Notes under the pieces: generated by a model
What the model was told of the DNA's origin: nothing
The model's database searches: none
Seen by the model: only the letters and a program-made list of their open reading frames with translations
Position numbers and translations under genes: made by a program
Origin: Acidobacteriota bacterium
GTDB taxonomy: Bacteria; Pseudomonadota; Alphaproteobacteria; Acetobacterales; Acetobacteraceae
Length of the DNA stretch: 47,377 bases
Assembly: GCA_903970435.1 (NCBI GenBank)
Contig: CAJCIS010000151.1
Coordinates: forward strand, 1-47,377
Direction of reading: 5' to 3'
In this document: in pieces, positions 19,173-28,245 of the stretch
Position numbering within the stretch: position 1 is the stretch's first letter
How the letters are laid out: each line of letters begins with the position of its first letter

Positions 19173-19702
19173 GCGTCCTGCTCCGTGGCGGGGGGCAAAC
19201 GGCTCAATTCCTCGTTGAAGCCGAAAGTGGCGAAATCGGTCACGCGCATCGGGTAAAGAATGCCATCGAGGTGATCGTATTCATGCTGCACCACGTTGGC
19301 GTGCAGGCCGTCCACCTCACCGCCGACCTCATTTCCGTCGCAATCAACCCCCGTGTAGTGGATCCGGACCCAGCGGGGCACCGCGGCGCGCAAGCCGGGC
19401 AGGGAAAGGCAGCCTTCGATGCGCGGCATCGTTGCATCGCCAACTGGGGTGAAATGCGGGTTTATGACCACCGATGGCGGGATATTGGGTTGGCCGGTGC
19501 GCTCGCTCGGCAGATGGAACACGAAGAGGCGAAGCGGCCTGTGGACCTGGGGCGCCGCAAGACCAATGCCAGGTGCGTCGAGCATGGTTTCGATCATGTC
19601 ATCCACCAGGCGGCGAATCGCGGGCGCCCCAGGGTTGGTGACCGGCTCGGCCATTTGCAGCAGCACCGGATTCCCCATGCGGGCGATCTTCAATAGAGCC
19701 AT
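19169..19702 (-). CDS. def: Peptide deformylase
   Basis: 177 residues. The metalloenzyme removes the formyl group from nascent proteins. The three family motifs are present: GIGLAAPQ (GxGLAAxQ, about 45-52), EGCLS (about 96-100, with the metal-ligand Cys) and QHEYDHLDG (HExxDH, about 139-147). ATG at 19702 is preferred because it gives the family start MALLKIARMGNPVL and has AAGGCG upstream; the frame remains open further back with no similarity. It is divergent from rpsU and coupled to coq9. Confidence 0.95.
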   Translation of the reverse strand: MALLKIARMGNPVLLQMAEPVTNPGAPAIRRLVDDMIETMLDAPGIGLAAPQVHRPLRLFVFHLPSERTGQPNIPPSVVINPHFTPVGDATMPRIEGCLSLPGLRAAVPRWVRIHYTGVDCDGNEVGGEVDGLHANVVQHEYDHLDGILYPMRVTDFATFGFNEELSRLPPATEQDA

Positions 19703-19737
19703 GCCAAACGCCTTGCCATCGCCGCGCAGAAACCCCC

Positions 19738-19766
19738 TTGGGTGCCGGCGCGTTGCTGTGTTATAG
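19738..19766 (+). promoter_or_regulatory. Candidate sigma-70 promoter of rpsU
   Basis: A -35 box TTGGGT (19738-19743) and a -10 box TTATAG (19761-19766) are separated by exactly 17 bases, which puts the transcription start near 19773, about 90 bases before the rpsU start codon. It lies between the divergent def and rpsU genes. Confidence 0.45.
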
Positions 19767-19773
19767 AGACCGT

Positions 19774-19796
19774 TCACCCGAGGTGAAAGCCGGGTG
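19774..19796 (+). promoter_or_regulatory. Alternative hairpins in the rpsU leader
   Basis: CACCCG (19775-19780) can pair with CGGGTG (19791-19796), or TCACC (19774-19778) can pair with GGTGA (19782-19786). The two helices share bases and exclude each other. The site is right after the predicted transcription start, as expected for a small regulatory leader, but the stems are short. Confidence 0.35.
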
Positions 19797-19864
19797 TTTC
19801 GCCGTACGCGCGTTCCGGATTGGCCGGATCGGGCGGTAGGCGCCGGAAAGGAGCAGGCGACCAA

Positions 19865-20068
19865 GTGCAGGTTCTCGTTCGCGACAACAACGTTGATCAG
19901 GCGCTGAAGGCGCTCAAGAAGAAGATGCAGCGGGAAGGCATTTTCCGAGAAATGAAGCTGCGGCGGCACTATGAAAAGCCCAGCGAAAAGAGGGCCCGCG
20001 AGGCCGCGGAGGCGGTGCGCCGGGCGCGCAAGCTGGAGCGCAAGCGGCTCGAACGCGAAGGCTTCTGA
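19865..20068 (+). CDS. rpsU: 30S ribosomal protein S21
   Basis: 67 residues, very basic. S21 sits near the anti-Shine-Dalgarno end of 16S rRNA and helps initiation on mRNA. The family sequence starts [20 protein letters not shown], continues with [19 protein letters not shown] and ends in an Arg/Lys-rich helix. The start is GTG at 19865, set by AAAGGAG at 19847-19853; the open frame upstream (from 19820) has no family similarity. It stands alone, facing pntB. Confidence 0.93.
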   Translation: MQVLVRDNNVDQALKALKKKMQREGIFREMKLRRHYEKPSEKRAREAAEAVRRARKLERKRLEREGF

Positions 20069-20141
20069 GAGCCCGTTTGACAAGGCGGCCTGGCGGCCAT
20101 CGGACGCGATTTGCCGCGCCCCTGGGCGGGATTCCGGGATG

Positions 20142-21551
20142 TTAGGCGCGGTCCAGGCCTTGCGCAATTTCCTCCGTCATCTTCTTCGCGTCCCCAAACA
20201 GCATCATGGTGTTCGGGCGGAAGAACAGCTCGTTATCGACGCCGGCATAGCCGGACGCCATAGAGCGTTTGACGAACAGCACGGTCCTGGCCTTGTCTAC
20301 TTCCAGGATCGGCATGCCGTATATCGGTGACTTGGGATCGGTTTTGGCGGCCGGATTTGTCACGTCATTGGCACCGATGACGTAAACGACGTCCGTTGTA
20401 CTGAATTCGTTGTTGATGGTCTCGAGTTCGAAAACCTCATCATACGGTACATTGGCTTCAGCCAGCAGCACGTTCATGTGGCCCGGCATGCGCCCGGCCA
20501 CCGGGTGGATGGCGTATTTAACTTCCACGCCTTCATGTTTCAGCTTGTCGGCCATTTCGCGCAGCGCATGCTGCGCCTGGGCCACTGCCATGCCGTAACC
20601 GGGCACAATGATGACCTTGGAGGCGTTCTTCATGATGAACGCGGCGTCGTCCGCATTGCCGGTCTTGACGGTGCGGTCGATGCCACCGGCGGAAGCAGGC
20701 CCCGCCGCGCCGCTGTCGGTGCCGAAGCCGCCGAGCAGCACGTTGAATATGCTGCGATTCATGCCCTTGCACATGACGTAGGACAGGATCGCGCCCGAGG
20801 CGCCGACCAAAGCTCCGGTGATGATCAGTGCCAGGTTCTGGATGGTAAAGCCGATGCCGCACGCCGCCCAGCCCGAGTAGCTGTTCAGCATGGAGACGAC
20901 CACCGGCATGTCGGCGCCGCCGATGGGAATAATGAGCAGAAATCCCAGCGCCGCCGACAGCACGGCGATGGCCCAGAACACGGTCTGGCTGCCGCCACCG
21001 ATGAAGGCCGCAATCAGCCCCGCGATAACGATCGCCACACCCAGATTGATCTGGTGCTGGTACGGAAAGGTGATCGGCGTGCCCTTCATCAGGGCCTGCA
21101 ATTTTGCAAAGGCAATCACCGAGCCGGAAAAGGTGATGGCGCCGATCGCCAGTCCGATGGACATCTCCACCAGGCTTTCCGTGCGGATATGGTGCAGCGT
21201 GCCGATACCGACCGCTTCCGGCGCGTTCAGCGCCGCAGCGGCAACGAAGACCGCAGCGAGGCCGACAAGCGAGTGAAATGCCGCGACCAGTTGCGGCAGC
21301 GCGGTCATCTGAATTTTCTGGGCGATGTAGGCGCCAGCCGAGCCGCCGATCGCAATGCCCAACAGGATCAGGTCGACGCCCGCGATGTGCATGCCGGGCC
21401 GGGCCAGCGTGGCGGCGATGGCAATCGCCATGCCGGCCATGCCGAACTGGTTGCCCCGGCGGGACGTGACCGGGCTGGATAGCCCCCGCAACGCGAGGAC
21501 GAAAAGGACGGCGGCGACAAGATAGAGGAGCGAGACGAAAGTGGAGGACAT
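20142..21551 (-). CDS. pntB: NAD(P) transhydrogenase subunit beta
   Basis: 469 residues. It is the membrane subunit with the NADP(H)-binding domain III; the complex uses the proton gradient to reduce NADP+ with NADH. The N-terminal half holds about nine membrane helices (such as LLYLVAAVLFVLALRGL). The C-terminal domain carries VIIVPGYGMAVAQAQHAL, YAIHPVAGRMPGHMNVLLAE, YVIGANDVTNPAA and VLFVKRSMASGYAGVDN, all family landmarks. Third gene of the pntAA-pntAB-pntB operon, 9 bases after pntAB. Confidence 0.96.
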   Translation of the reverse strand: MSSTFVSLLYLVAAVLFVLALRGLSSPVTSRRGNQFGMAGMAIAIAATLARPGMHIAGVDLILLGIAIGGSAGAYIAQKIQMTALPQLVAAFHSLVGLAAVFVAAAALNAPEAVGIGTLHHIRTESLVEMSIGLAIGAITFSGSVIAFAKLQALMKGTPITFPYQHQINLGVAIVIAGLIAAFIGGGSQTVFWAIAVLSAALGFLLIIPIGGADMPVVVSMLNSYSGWAACGIGFTIQNLALIITGALVGASGAILSYVMCKGMNRSIFNVLLGGFGTDSGAAGPASAGGIDRTVKTGNADDAAFIMKNASKVIIVPGYGMAVAQAQHALREMADKLKHEGVEVKYAIHPVAGRMPGHMNVLLAEANVPYDEVFELETINNEFSTTDVVYVIGANDVTNPAAKTDPKSPIYGMPILEVDKARTVLFVKRSMASGYAGVDNELFFRPNTMMLFGDAKKMTEEIAQGLDRA

Positions 21552-21560
21552 TGCGCGTGC

Positions 21561-21887
21561 CTACTTTTTCGATTTGAACATCGACAGCATGCGCTGCGTG
21601 ACGAGGAAGCCGCCGAAGATGTTCACGCTGGCGAGCGTGACCGCCAGAAAGCCGAAAAGATGGGGCCAAAATCCGTGGCTGAGGCCGGTGCCCAGCATGG
21701 CGCCGACGATGATAACGGAGGAAATGCCGTTCGTGACCGCCATGAGCGGGCTGTGCAACGCGGGCGTAACGTTCCAAACCACGTAATAACCCACAAAACA
21801 GGCGAGCAGGAAGATTGTCAGCAGGTAGATGAAGGGGTCGGCGGCGGCCGCGGCGACCTGCACGTGCTGCAGAACGGGTTCGTTCAT
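21561..21887 (-). CDS. pntAB: NAD(P) transhydrogenase subunit alpha, membrane part
   Basis: 108 residues with three or four membrane helices (IYLLTIFLLACFVGYYVVW; SPLMAVTNGISSVIIVGAML; FGFLAVTLASVNIFGGF). This is domain II of the alpha subunit encoded as a separate protein, the arrangement known from Rhodospirillum rubrum. NGISSVIIVGAM and VNIFGGF are conserved in the family. Start ATG at 21887 overlaps the pntAA stop by ATGA, so translation is coupled. Confidence 0.95.
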   Translation of the reverse strand: MNEPVLQHVQVAAAAADPFIYLLTIFLLACFVGYYVVWNVTPALHSPLMAVTNGISSVIIVGAMLGTGLSHGFWPHLFGFLAVTLASVNIFGGFLVTQRMLSMFKSKK

Positions 21888-23404
21888 CCTGCGTCTCCCT
21901 TTGGCTGGCCTACGCCTTGTTTGCCTGGCTTCGACTTGCCGCCTCCACCACCGCCCGGCTTGCGATTCCCGGGCCTGGTGGGGCCTGCGCTCTGCTGCAA
22001 CGGCTGTGTCTGTGTCGCCGCAGCGGACGTCGCAGGCGGCTCAATGCCTTGTTGCGGTACCGACCCGGTTTCAGCCTCATGGGCCGACGCCTCCGGCGGC
22101 GGCGGTTCCGAATCGGTCCCGATCTCTTCTGCGAGCGCCGAGGAATGAGCGACCTGCCGTGCGGCGTCCGTCTCAGATTCGACCGCTCTGGCCGATGCAG
22201 GCGACGTGCCCGTGTCGGACGGTTCGGGCTGCGCCGCCGCGGCTGGGGCAGCCGCGGCCTCGGTTGCCGCATGCGGCGCGCTTGAGATGTCGGCAAACGC
22301 CGGATGAACGATGGCACCACCGCGCGTCACCATCAGGCCCTGCACGATGGCATCCTCCGGCGGCAATTTAGGCGCCTTGGCGTCCTTGTCCCAAAAAGTT
22401 GTCAGAAAGGTCAGCAGGTTCTTGGCATATAGCGTGCTTGCAGCGACGCCGATGCGGCTCGGCCAATTCCTGTAGCCGAGGATTTTGACGCCGTTCGCCG
22501 TCGTATAGGCCTCACCCGGGTGAGTCGCCGCACAATTGCCGCCACCGTCGGATGCCAAATCCACGATGACACTGCCGGGACGCATGCTGTCGACCATGGC
22601 CTGAGTGACCAGGGTAGGCGCCCGGCCGCCCTGCACCAACGCCGTGCAGATCACCATGTCGTTTTTCGCCACGGTCGCGGCGATGAGTTCTGCCTGCTTC
22701 TGCCGGAATTCGGCGCTCATTTCCTTGGCGTACGCACCGGTTTGTCCCGCCGTTTCGGCGTCTTCGACGCCAATGAATGCCGCCCCGAGCGACTTGATTT
22801 CTTCCTTCGCCGCCGGCCGGACATCCGTCGCAGATACGATCGCGCCCAGCCTGCGCGCCGTCGCAATCGCCTGCAGCCCGGCGACACCCGCGCCCATGAC
22901 GAACACCCGGGCGGGCGGCACCGTCCCCGCAGCGGTCATCATCATCGGAAAACCGCGATCGAACGCAAAGGCGCCCTCGATCACCGCGCGGTAGCCGGCG
23001 AGGTTGGCCTGGCTTGACAGCACATCCATACTCTGTGCGCGGGTAATGCGCGGCAGCAGTTCCATGGCCGCGAGGTCGATGAAAGCCGCTGCAAACGGTG
23101 CCACCACCTGCTTGTCCGCCATGGCGCCGGAAATGCACACCAGTAACGCACCTTTCGGAATGCCGGCCGGATCGGGCAACTGCACGCAGAACACCACGCT
23201 TGCATTTTCCAAGGTCGCGGCAGCGTCCGTGCCGATTTCGGCGCCGGCGGCTGTGTATTCCACGTCCGCGATTGAGGCGCCGGCGCCGGCGCCGGCCTCG
23301 ACAGCAACCGTCAGCCCAAGCTGAATGAGCTTTTTTACGGTTTCCGGCGTCGCGGCGACGCGCGTTTCGCCCGCACGACGCTCTTTCAGCACCGCTAGGC
23401 GCAT
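21884..23404 (-). CDS. pntAA: NAD(P) transhydrogenase subunit alpha, NAD-binding part, with long tail
   Basis: 506 residues. The soluble NAD(H)-binding domain I occupies residues 1 to about 370: MRLAVLKERRAGETRVAATP, SFLIP-type alanine-dehydrogenase strands, RAQSMDVLSSQANLAGYRAV, VFVMGAGVAGLQAIATARRL (NAD-binding loop) and the C-terminal FLTTFWDKDAKAPKLPPED. The usual protein ends about there. Here a further 135 residues rich in Ala, Pro, Glu, Ser and Gly follow, ending in a Gly/Lys/Pro stretch, before the overlap with pntAB. ATG at 23404 is preceded by GGAGGAAGA, a strong ribosome site. The tail is probably disordered and may tether domain I to the membrane part. Confidence 0.95.
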   Translation of the reverse strand: MRLAVLKERRAGETRVAATPETVKKLIQLGLTVAVEAGAGAGASIADVEYTAAGAEIGTDAAATLENASVVFCVQLPDPAGIPKGALLVCISGAMADKQVVAPFAAAFIDLAAMELLPRITRAQSMDVLSSQANLAGYRAVIEGAFAFDRGFPMMMTAAGTVPPARVFVMGAGVAGLQAIATARRLGAIVSATDVRPAAKEEIKSLGAAFIGVEDAETAGQTGAYAKEMSAEFRQKQAELIAATVAKNDMVICTALVQGGRAPTLVTQAMVDSMRPGSVIVDLASDGGGNCAATHPGEAYTTANGVKILGYRNWPSRIGVAASTLYAKNLLTFLTTFWDKDAKAPKLPPEDAIVQGLMVTRGGAIVHPAFADISSAPHAATEAAAAPAAAAQPEPSDTGTSPASARAVESETDAARQVAHSSALAEEIGTDSEPPPPEASAHEAETGSVPQQGIEPPATSAAATQTQPLQQSAGPTRPGNRKPGGGGGGKSKPGKQGVGQPKGDAG

Positions 23405-23542
23405 GGGCCGTCTTCCTCCACATTGTGTCCGTGCATTACATCGGGCAGCTAACAGGCGGGGGTGGAGCGACGCAAGGGGACCAACCGGCACGCCGATGAC
23501 CGGCTCGCCTGCGGGCCGCGGCTTGCCGGCCGGACCGCCCCA

Positions 23543-24931
23543 TCAGACCGTGGCAGGCACGCCGGCCCTTGCCAGCGCATCGGCCTGCCGCGCCTGGAGG
23601 GCTTCTTCCTCGAAACCCTCAATCAAATCCATGAACATACGGTGCCAGTTCAGGCGGGCACCCAGCCGCAGGAATACCGACCCCAGCCCAATCGCCGAGC
23701 GGTCCATGAGCACAAATTCGCGCGGCACCCGAACGCCGCCGGTGCGCTGCAATCCTGCATGCACTTTCTGCGCGATCTCCCGCCCATATTGCGGGTCGTT
23801 CGTCTCCTGCATGGCGCGCACGCGATCCTGCATCAGCGGCTCGTACAGAAACCGCGCCCATTCGTTCAGTACCTCCACCTTTTCGTCGGTCAGGCCGCCA
23901 AATCCCCACACTTCGTAAGCATGACGCGCTTTCGCCTTATCGCCGTCGCGCACCGCCTCGAACAGATTGATCACGCCGCGGAGGAAGCGCGGCGCGAACA
24001 CCCGGATGACACCAAAATCCAGCAGATTGATGCCATGGTCGGAACGCACCTGATAATTGCCCAGATGCGGGTCACCATGAATCACGCCGTAACGGTATAG
24101 CGGAATATACCACGCCTTGAACAGCGCGCGGGCAACATCGTTACGTGCCGCCTCATCCGGTCCGGTCGCCAGGAACGCCTTGAGCCCAACACCGGGCAGC
24201 CATGTCATGGTCAGCAGGCGCGATGTGCTGAGCGCTTCGATCGGCACCGGCACGCTCACCTCCGCCACGCCGGCAAGCATGAACGTATAGAGGCGCATTT
24301 GCGCAGCTTCCCGCCGATAATCCAGTTCCTCGCGCAAGCGATCCGAAAGCTCCTTGAATACCTCGTCGTTGTTCAAGGCATTATCCATGCGATGGAACAC
24401 CGCCAGCGCCAGCTTGAGCTGGCGCAAGTCGGCCTCCACGACGCTCGGCATGTCCGGATATTGCAGCTTGCAGGCAACGCTGGTTCCATCGTGCAAGCGT
24501 GCACGGTGCACTTGCCCCAAACTCGCCGCGGCCGCGGCCGTCTGGCCGAATTCGGAAAACTTCGTCGCCCAATCGGCGCCAAGTTCGTTTTGCATGCGGC
24601 GGCGCACGAACGGAAATCCCATGGGCGGCGCGTTGGACTGCAATTCGGCCAATTCCTGCGCATACTCGGCCGGCAACGCGTCCGGCACCGTCGACAGGAA
24701 TTGCGCCACCTTCATCATGGGCCCCTTCAGGCCGCCTAGAATGGCGCGCAGATCCTCGGCGTGGGCACTGCGGTCGGTCTTGATGCCGAGCAGGCGCGCG
24801 CCCGCCACGCGCGCCGCAATGCCGCCCACCGCACCCGATGTGCGCGCCATGCGCCTGAATTCACCGAACAGGGTGCTTGCGTCAGGTCCGCCGGTATTGC
24901 CGCCACTTTCGCCCTCTGGCCCGTTAGCCAT
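23543..24931 (-). CDS. ABC1/UbiB-family atypical kinase
   Basis: 462 residues from ATG at 24931. Landmarks of the family are KVAQFLSTVPDALP with the KxGQ-like element (KVAQ), the Ala-rich loop AAAASLGQVHRARLHDG in place of a normal P-loop, VACKLQYPD with the ATP-site Lys, EELDYRREA, the catalytic HGDPHLGNYQV and the metal-binding LLDFGVIR. Members support ubiquinone synthesis (UbiB, Coq8) as ATPases or lipid-associated kinases. No clear C-terminal membrane helices are seen, unlike E. coli UbiB, so the exact role is open. The start overlaps the end of pepF by 8 bases. Confidence 0.88.
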   Translation of the reverse strand: MANGPEGESGGNTGGPDASTLFGEFRRMARTSGAVGGIAARVAGARLLGIKTDRSAHAEDLRAILGGLKGPMMKVAQFLSTVPDALPAEYAQELAELQSNAPPMGFPFVRRRMQNELGADWATKFSEFGQTAAAAASLGQVHRARLHDGTSVACKLQYPDMPSVVEADLRQLKLALAVFHRMDNALNNDEVFKELSDRLREELDYRREAAQMRLYTFMLAGVAEVSVPVPIEALSTSRLLTMTWLPGVGLKAFLATGPDEAARNDVARALFKAWYIPLYRYGVIHGDPHLGNYQVRSDHGINLLDFGVIRVFAPRFLRGVINLFEAVRDGDKAKARHAYEVWGFGGLTDEKVEVLNEWARFLYEPLMQDRVRAMQETNDPQYGREIAQKVHAGLQRTGGVRVPREFVLMDRSAIGLGSVFLRLGARLNWHRMFMDLIEGFEEEALQARQADALARAGVPATV

Positions 24932-26756
24932 GCGGCGCACGCTCGAGCTGATCGATGAAGCCGGAAATGATGTCCAGCCCACGGCGCCAGAACGTGGGGT
25001 CCGAGGCATCCAATCCGAATGGCGCCAGCAAATCCTTATGCACCAAAGTGCCTCCGGCGCGCAGCATGGCGCGGTATTTTTGCTGAAAATCCGGATGCCC
25101 CGCCTGGAATTCCGCGAACAGGGCGTTCACCAGGCAATCGCCGAAGGCATACGCATAGACATAGAATGGCGAGTGCACGAAATGTGGAATATAGGCCCAG
25201 AACACCTCGTAGTCCGGCGTGAACTCGAATGCCGGGCCAAGGCTCTCGCGCTGCACGTGCATCCAGATTTCGCCGATCTGTTCCGGCATCAGCTCGCCGG
25301 CGCGGCGCGCATCATGCAGTTTCGTTTCGAAGCGATAGAATGCGATCTGCCGGACCACCGTATTGAGCATGTCCTCCACTTTGGACGCCAGCATCAGCCG
25401 GTGCCGTGCCGGGTCCTTCTCCGCGTCGAGCAGCGCCTGGAAGGTCAGCATTTCACCAAACACGCTGGCCGTTTCGGCCAAGGTCAGCGGCGTGCCCGAC
25501 ATCAGATGACCCTGCGCGCCGGCCAGAACCTGATGCACGCCGTGACCAAGTTCGTGCGCCAATGTCATCACGTCGCGGGTACGCCCGTGATAGTTCATCA
25601 GAATATACGGATGAACCGATGGCACCGTGGGATGGGCGAAGGCACCGCCCGATTTTCCTTCGCGCAAAGTTGCGTCGATCCAGTTCCTTTCGAAAAAACC
25701 GCTTCCGATGGCGCCCAATTCAGGATCAAATCGGCTATAGGCGTCCAACACGCAGCGACGGGCATCGTCCCAGCGGATCGTGCGATCATCATCCCCCGGC
25801 AGGGGTGCGTTGCGGTCCCAGTGCTGCAATTTATCCAGCCCTAGCCAGCCCGCTTTCAATTTGTAGTAGCGATGCGACAGGCGCGGAAAATCGGACACCA
25901 CCGCGCTCACCAGCGCATCCACCACCTCATCCTCGACCACGTTGGAGAGGTTTCTTTCGCTGCCGGGCCGCTTGAAATGCCGCCAGGTATCAAGGATTTC
26001 CTTGTCCTTCACCAACGTGTTGGTGATGAGCGAAAACAGCTTTATGCGCTCGTTGAAGGCCGCGCCGACCGCACGGCCGGCCGCTTCCCTTACGCTGCGG
26101 TCGTGGTCGGAAAGCTTGTTCAGGGTGGCACTGACAGTCAGTTGTTCGCCTGCCAAATCAATTCGCATGCCGGCCACCGTCTCGTCAAACAGGCGGCTCC
26201 AGGCGGCGCGGCCGACCACGTCCCGTTCATGCAACAGGCGTTCCAGATCGTCGGTTAGTTGGTGCGGCCGATAGGCGCGCAGATCACGCAAATAGGGACG
26301 CCAGCGCGCAAGCGCCTGGTCGGCGTATTTCTCCTCCAGCGCGACATCGTCGATGCGGTTCAGTTCCAGGCGGAAGAACAGGGTGAGCGACGAGATATCG
26401 GTGACCCGCTCCATCATGCGCTGGTAGAACTGGCCAGCGGCGGCATCGGTACTGTCGGCGCTGAACAGAAGCTGCGCGTAGCTCATCACCCGTCCGAGCA
26501 CCTCATCGAGTGCTTCGAACCGGACGATCGCCATCGCGATTTCGCCGCCCGGTAGGCCGGCGAGCTTGCCCGCGTAATCAGCAGCAAAAGCGGCCGCGGC
26601 CGCGGCCGTGCGGGCGAGATCCGTCTCCACGGCGGGACTGTCAGGGGCGGTATAAAGGTCGGAAAGGTCCCAGTTTGGCAGGGAGTCTTCCTGTGTGTCG
26701 CCACGGTGCGAAGCGGCGGCGCCATCAGGGGCAGCAATGGGCTGGAACCGGATCAT
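24924..26756 (-). CDS. pepF: Oligoendopeptidase F (M3B metallopeptidase)
   Basis: 610 residues. A cytosolic zinc peptidase that cuts short peptides. The zinc motif HExxH is present as LAHELGHGVHQVL, followed by the family's third-ligand region (TLAETASVFGEMLTF). The N-terminal PNWDLSDLY is the usual M3B opening, and FFRLELNRIDD and RRQ-type helices fit the family. I prefer ATG at 26756, which has CAGGA about 8 bases upstream; an in-frame GTG lies at 26804. It is the first gene of a two-gene unit with the ABC1-type kinase and diverges from the metal exporter. Confidence 0.92.
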   Translation of the reverse strand: MIRFQPIAAPDGAAASHRGDTQEDSLPNWDLSDLYTAPDSPAVETDLARTAAAAAAFAADYAGKLAGLPGGEIAMAIVRFEALDEVLGRVMSYAQLLFSADSTDAAAGQFYQRMMERVTDISSLTLFFRLELNRIDDVALEEKYADQALARWRPYLRDLRAYRPHQLTDDLERLLHERDVVGRAAWSRLFDETVAGMRIDLAGEQLTVSATLNKLSDHDRSVREAAGRAVGAAFNERIKLFSLITNTLVKDKEILDTWRHFKRPGSERNLSNVVEDEVVDALVSAVVSDFPRLSHRYYKLKAGWLGLDKLQHWDRNAPLPGDDDRTIRWDDARRCVLDAYSRFDPELGAIGSGFFERNWIDATLREGKSGGAFAHPTVPSVHPYILMNYHGRTRDVMTLAHELGHGVHQVLAGAQGHLMSGTPLTLAETASVFGEMLTFQALLDAEKDPARHRLMLASKVEDMLNTVVRQIAFYRFETKLHDARRAGELMPEQIGEIWMHVQRESLGPAFEFTPDYEVFWAYIPHFVHSPFYVYAYAFGDCLVNALFAEFQAGHPDFQQKYRAMLRAGGTLVHKDLLAPFGLDASDPTFWRRGLDIISGFIDQLERAPHG

Positions 26757-26827
26757 GCGTTGATGTCCTGAAAAAACACTGGCCTTGATGTAAGGAGATG
26801 GCACGGCACGTCAAAGGGAGCCACCGC

Positions 26828-27853
26828 ATGCCACATGACCACCCGCATGACGGGCATGATCACGGCCACCACGATCATCGGCCGGATCGGTGCGCAAGCC
26901 GGGCCCAGTTAGCATATGGGCACGATCATGGGCACGGCCACGGGCATGGCGGACACAGCCACCATCATCACGGTCCGGCGCGCCACGATGCCGCGTTCGC
27001 GATCGGCGTTGGGCTTAATTCCCTCCTGGTGGCGACGCAGGTCGGGGTCGGACTTGTCGCCGGCTCGATGGCCCTGTTGGCCGACGCCGTGCATAACCTT
27101 GGCGACGTTCTGGGCCTCCTGCTGGCGTGGGGCGCCACTGTGCTGGTGCGCCGCGCGCCCAGTCCGGCGCGCACTTATGGCTGGGGTCGCACGACGATCC
27201 TCGCATCGCTTGCCAACGCGGTTCTCCTGCTTATCAGCATCGGCGCGATCGGCCTGGAGGCGGTACAGCGCCTGTTGGCGCCGGCGGGCGTCGCGGCCGG
27301 CATGGTGGCGCTCGTCGCCGGCGCGGGCCTGGTGGTGAATGGCGCGACCGCCATGTTGTTTATGCGGGGCCGCGCCGGTGACCTGAATCTGCGCAGCGCG
27401 TTCACGCACATGGCGGCCGATGCGGTGCTTTCAGCAGGCGTTTTGATAGCCGCGCTGGTCATTATGCGCACGGGCGCCGCGTGGCTTGATCCCGCTGCGT
27501 CGCTCGTGATCGTGGGCGTGATTGCCGCGGGCACGTGGTCGCTGCTGCGGGAGTCGGCGGATATGGCCATGGATGCCGTGCCGCCAGGCCTCGATCACGC
27601 GGAGATTGTCGCATTCCTCGCGGCGCTGCCGGGCGTGGTCGAAGTCCATGACCTGCATTTGTGGGCCCTGAGCACAACCGATAATGCGGCGACCGTGCAC
27701 CTTGTGCAGACTTCGCCCGAACACGGAGCCGCCTTGGTGCCGCTGGCGGTAAGCGGTCTTAAGCAACGATTTGGCATCGGGCACGCGACAATCCAGGTGG
27801 AGTCGGTGGATTGTGCGCGGGTTTGTGTTTTGAGACCGGACGGGGTGGTTTAG
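26828..27853 (+). CDS. Cation diffusion facilitator metal exporter (CzcD/ZitB type)
   Basis: 341 residues. The first 55 are a His/Asp/Gly-rich metal-binding extension (HDHGHGHGHGGHSHHHH). Six membrane helices follow, with the metal-site pairs HNLGD in helix 2 (ADAVHNLGDVLG) and HMAAD in helix 5 (FTHMAADAV), the HxxxD/HxxxD pattern of Zn/Cd/Co exporters. The cytosolic C-terminal domain has VVEVHDLHLWALS. It should export zinc or a similar divalent ion in exchange for protons. ATG at 26828 has AAAGGGAG seven bases upstream; ATG at 26798 abuts TAAGGAG too closely to use it. Confidence 0.95.
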   Translation: MPHDHPHDGHDHGHHDHRPDRCASRAQLAYGHDHGHGHGHGGHSHHHHGPARHDAAFAIGVGLNSLLVATQVGVGLVAGSMALLADAVHNLGDVLGLLLAWGATVLVRRAPSPARTYGWGRTTILASLANAVLLLISIGAIGLEAVQRLLAPAGVAAGMVALVAGAGLVVNGATAMLFMRGRAGDLNLRSAFTHMAADAVLSAGVLIAALVIMRTGAAWLDPAASLVIVGVIAAGTWSLLRESADMAMDAVPPGLDHAEIVAFLAALPGVVEVHDLHLWALSTTDNAATVHLVQTSPEHGAALVPLAVSGLKQRFGIGHATIQVESVDCARVCVLRPDGVV

Positions 27854-27909
27854 AAAAAGCCCCGATGTTCCAACCCTTCGCCTACCCGACCGCCGGCCGC
27901 TGCGCGGCG

Positions 27910-28188
27910 CTACATGCCGAGCGCCCTGCGATACACCTCCAGGAGGGTCTCCTGCTCTTCCACCTCGGCCGGCTCCTGCTTGCGGATTCGAATGATTTGA
28001 CGCAACACCTTCACGTCGAATCCCGCCGATTTTGCCTCGGAATATATATCTTTTATGTCATTGCCGAGCGCCTTGCGCTCCTCCTCCAAACGCTCGATGC
28101 GCTCGACGATGCTGCGCAGCCGGTCGGCCGCGATGCCGCCCGTTTTTGGCTCGTCGGCGCGCAATTTGGTCGCGGCATCTGCTGGCAT
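27910..28188 (-). CDS. gapR: GapR-like nucleoid-associated protein (DUF2312)
   Basis: 92 residues from ATG at 28188, which AGGG precedes by nine bases; ATG at 28197 is also possible. The family core is clear: RLRSIVERIERLEEERKALG as a coiled coil, then IKDIYSEAKSAGFDVKVLRQ and IIRIRKQEPAEVEEQETLLE. In Caulobacter GapR binds overtwisted, AT-rich DNA in front of moving polymerases and assists topoisomerases. The gene faces the metal exporter and is followed upstream by a DUF1244 gene on the same strand. Confidence 0.9.
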   Translation of the reverse strand: MPADAATKLRADEPKTGGIAADRLRSIVERIERLEEERKALGNDIKDIYSEAKSAGFDVKVLRQIIRIRKQEPAEVEEQETLLEVYRRALGM

Positions 28189-28245
28189 GATCGGCATCCC
28201 TGAACATCGATGGGGCGCGGCGGATAGAACGCGGCGGCGGCGGGG

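Noticed and set aside
20478..21482. 334-codon plus-strand open frame opposite pntB
   Set aside because: His/Asp/Arg-rich composition typical of an antisense shadow; pntB on the other strand is certain.
24354..25844. 496-codon plus-strand open frame opposite the UbiB-like and pepF genes
   Set aside because: It spans two well-supported genes on the minus strand and contains no domain motif.
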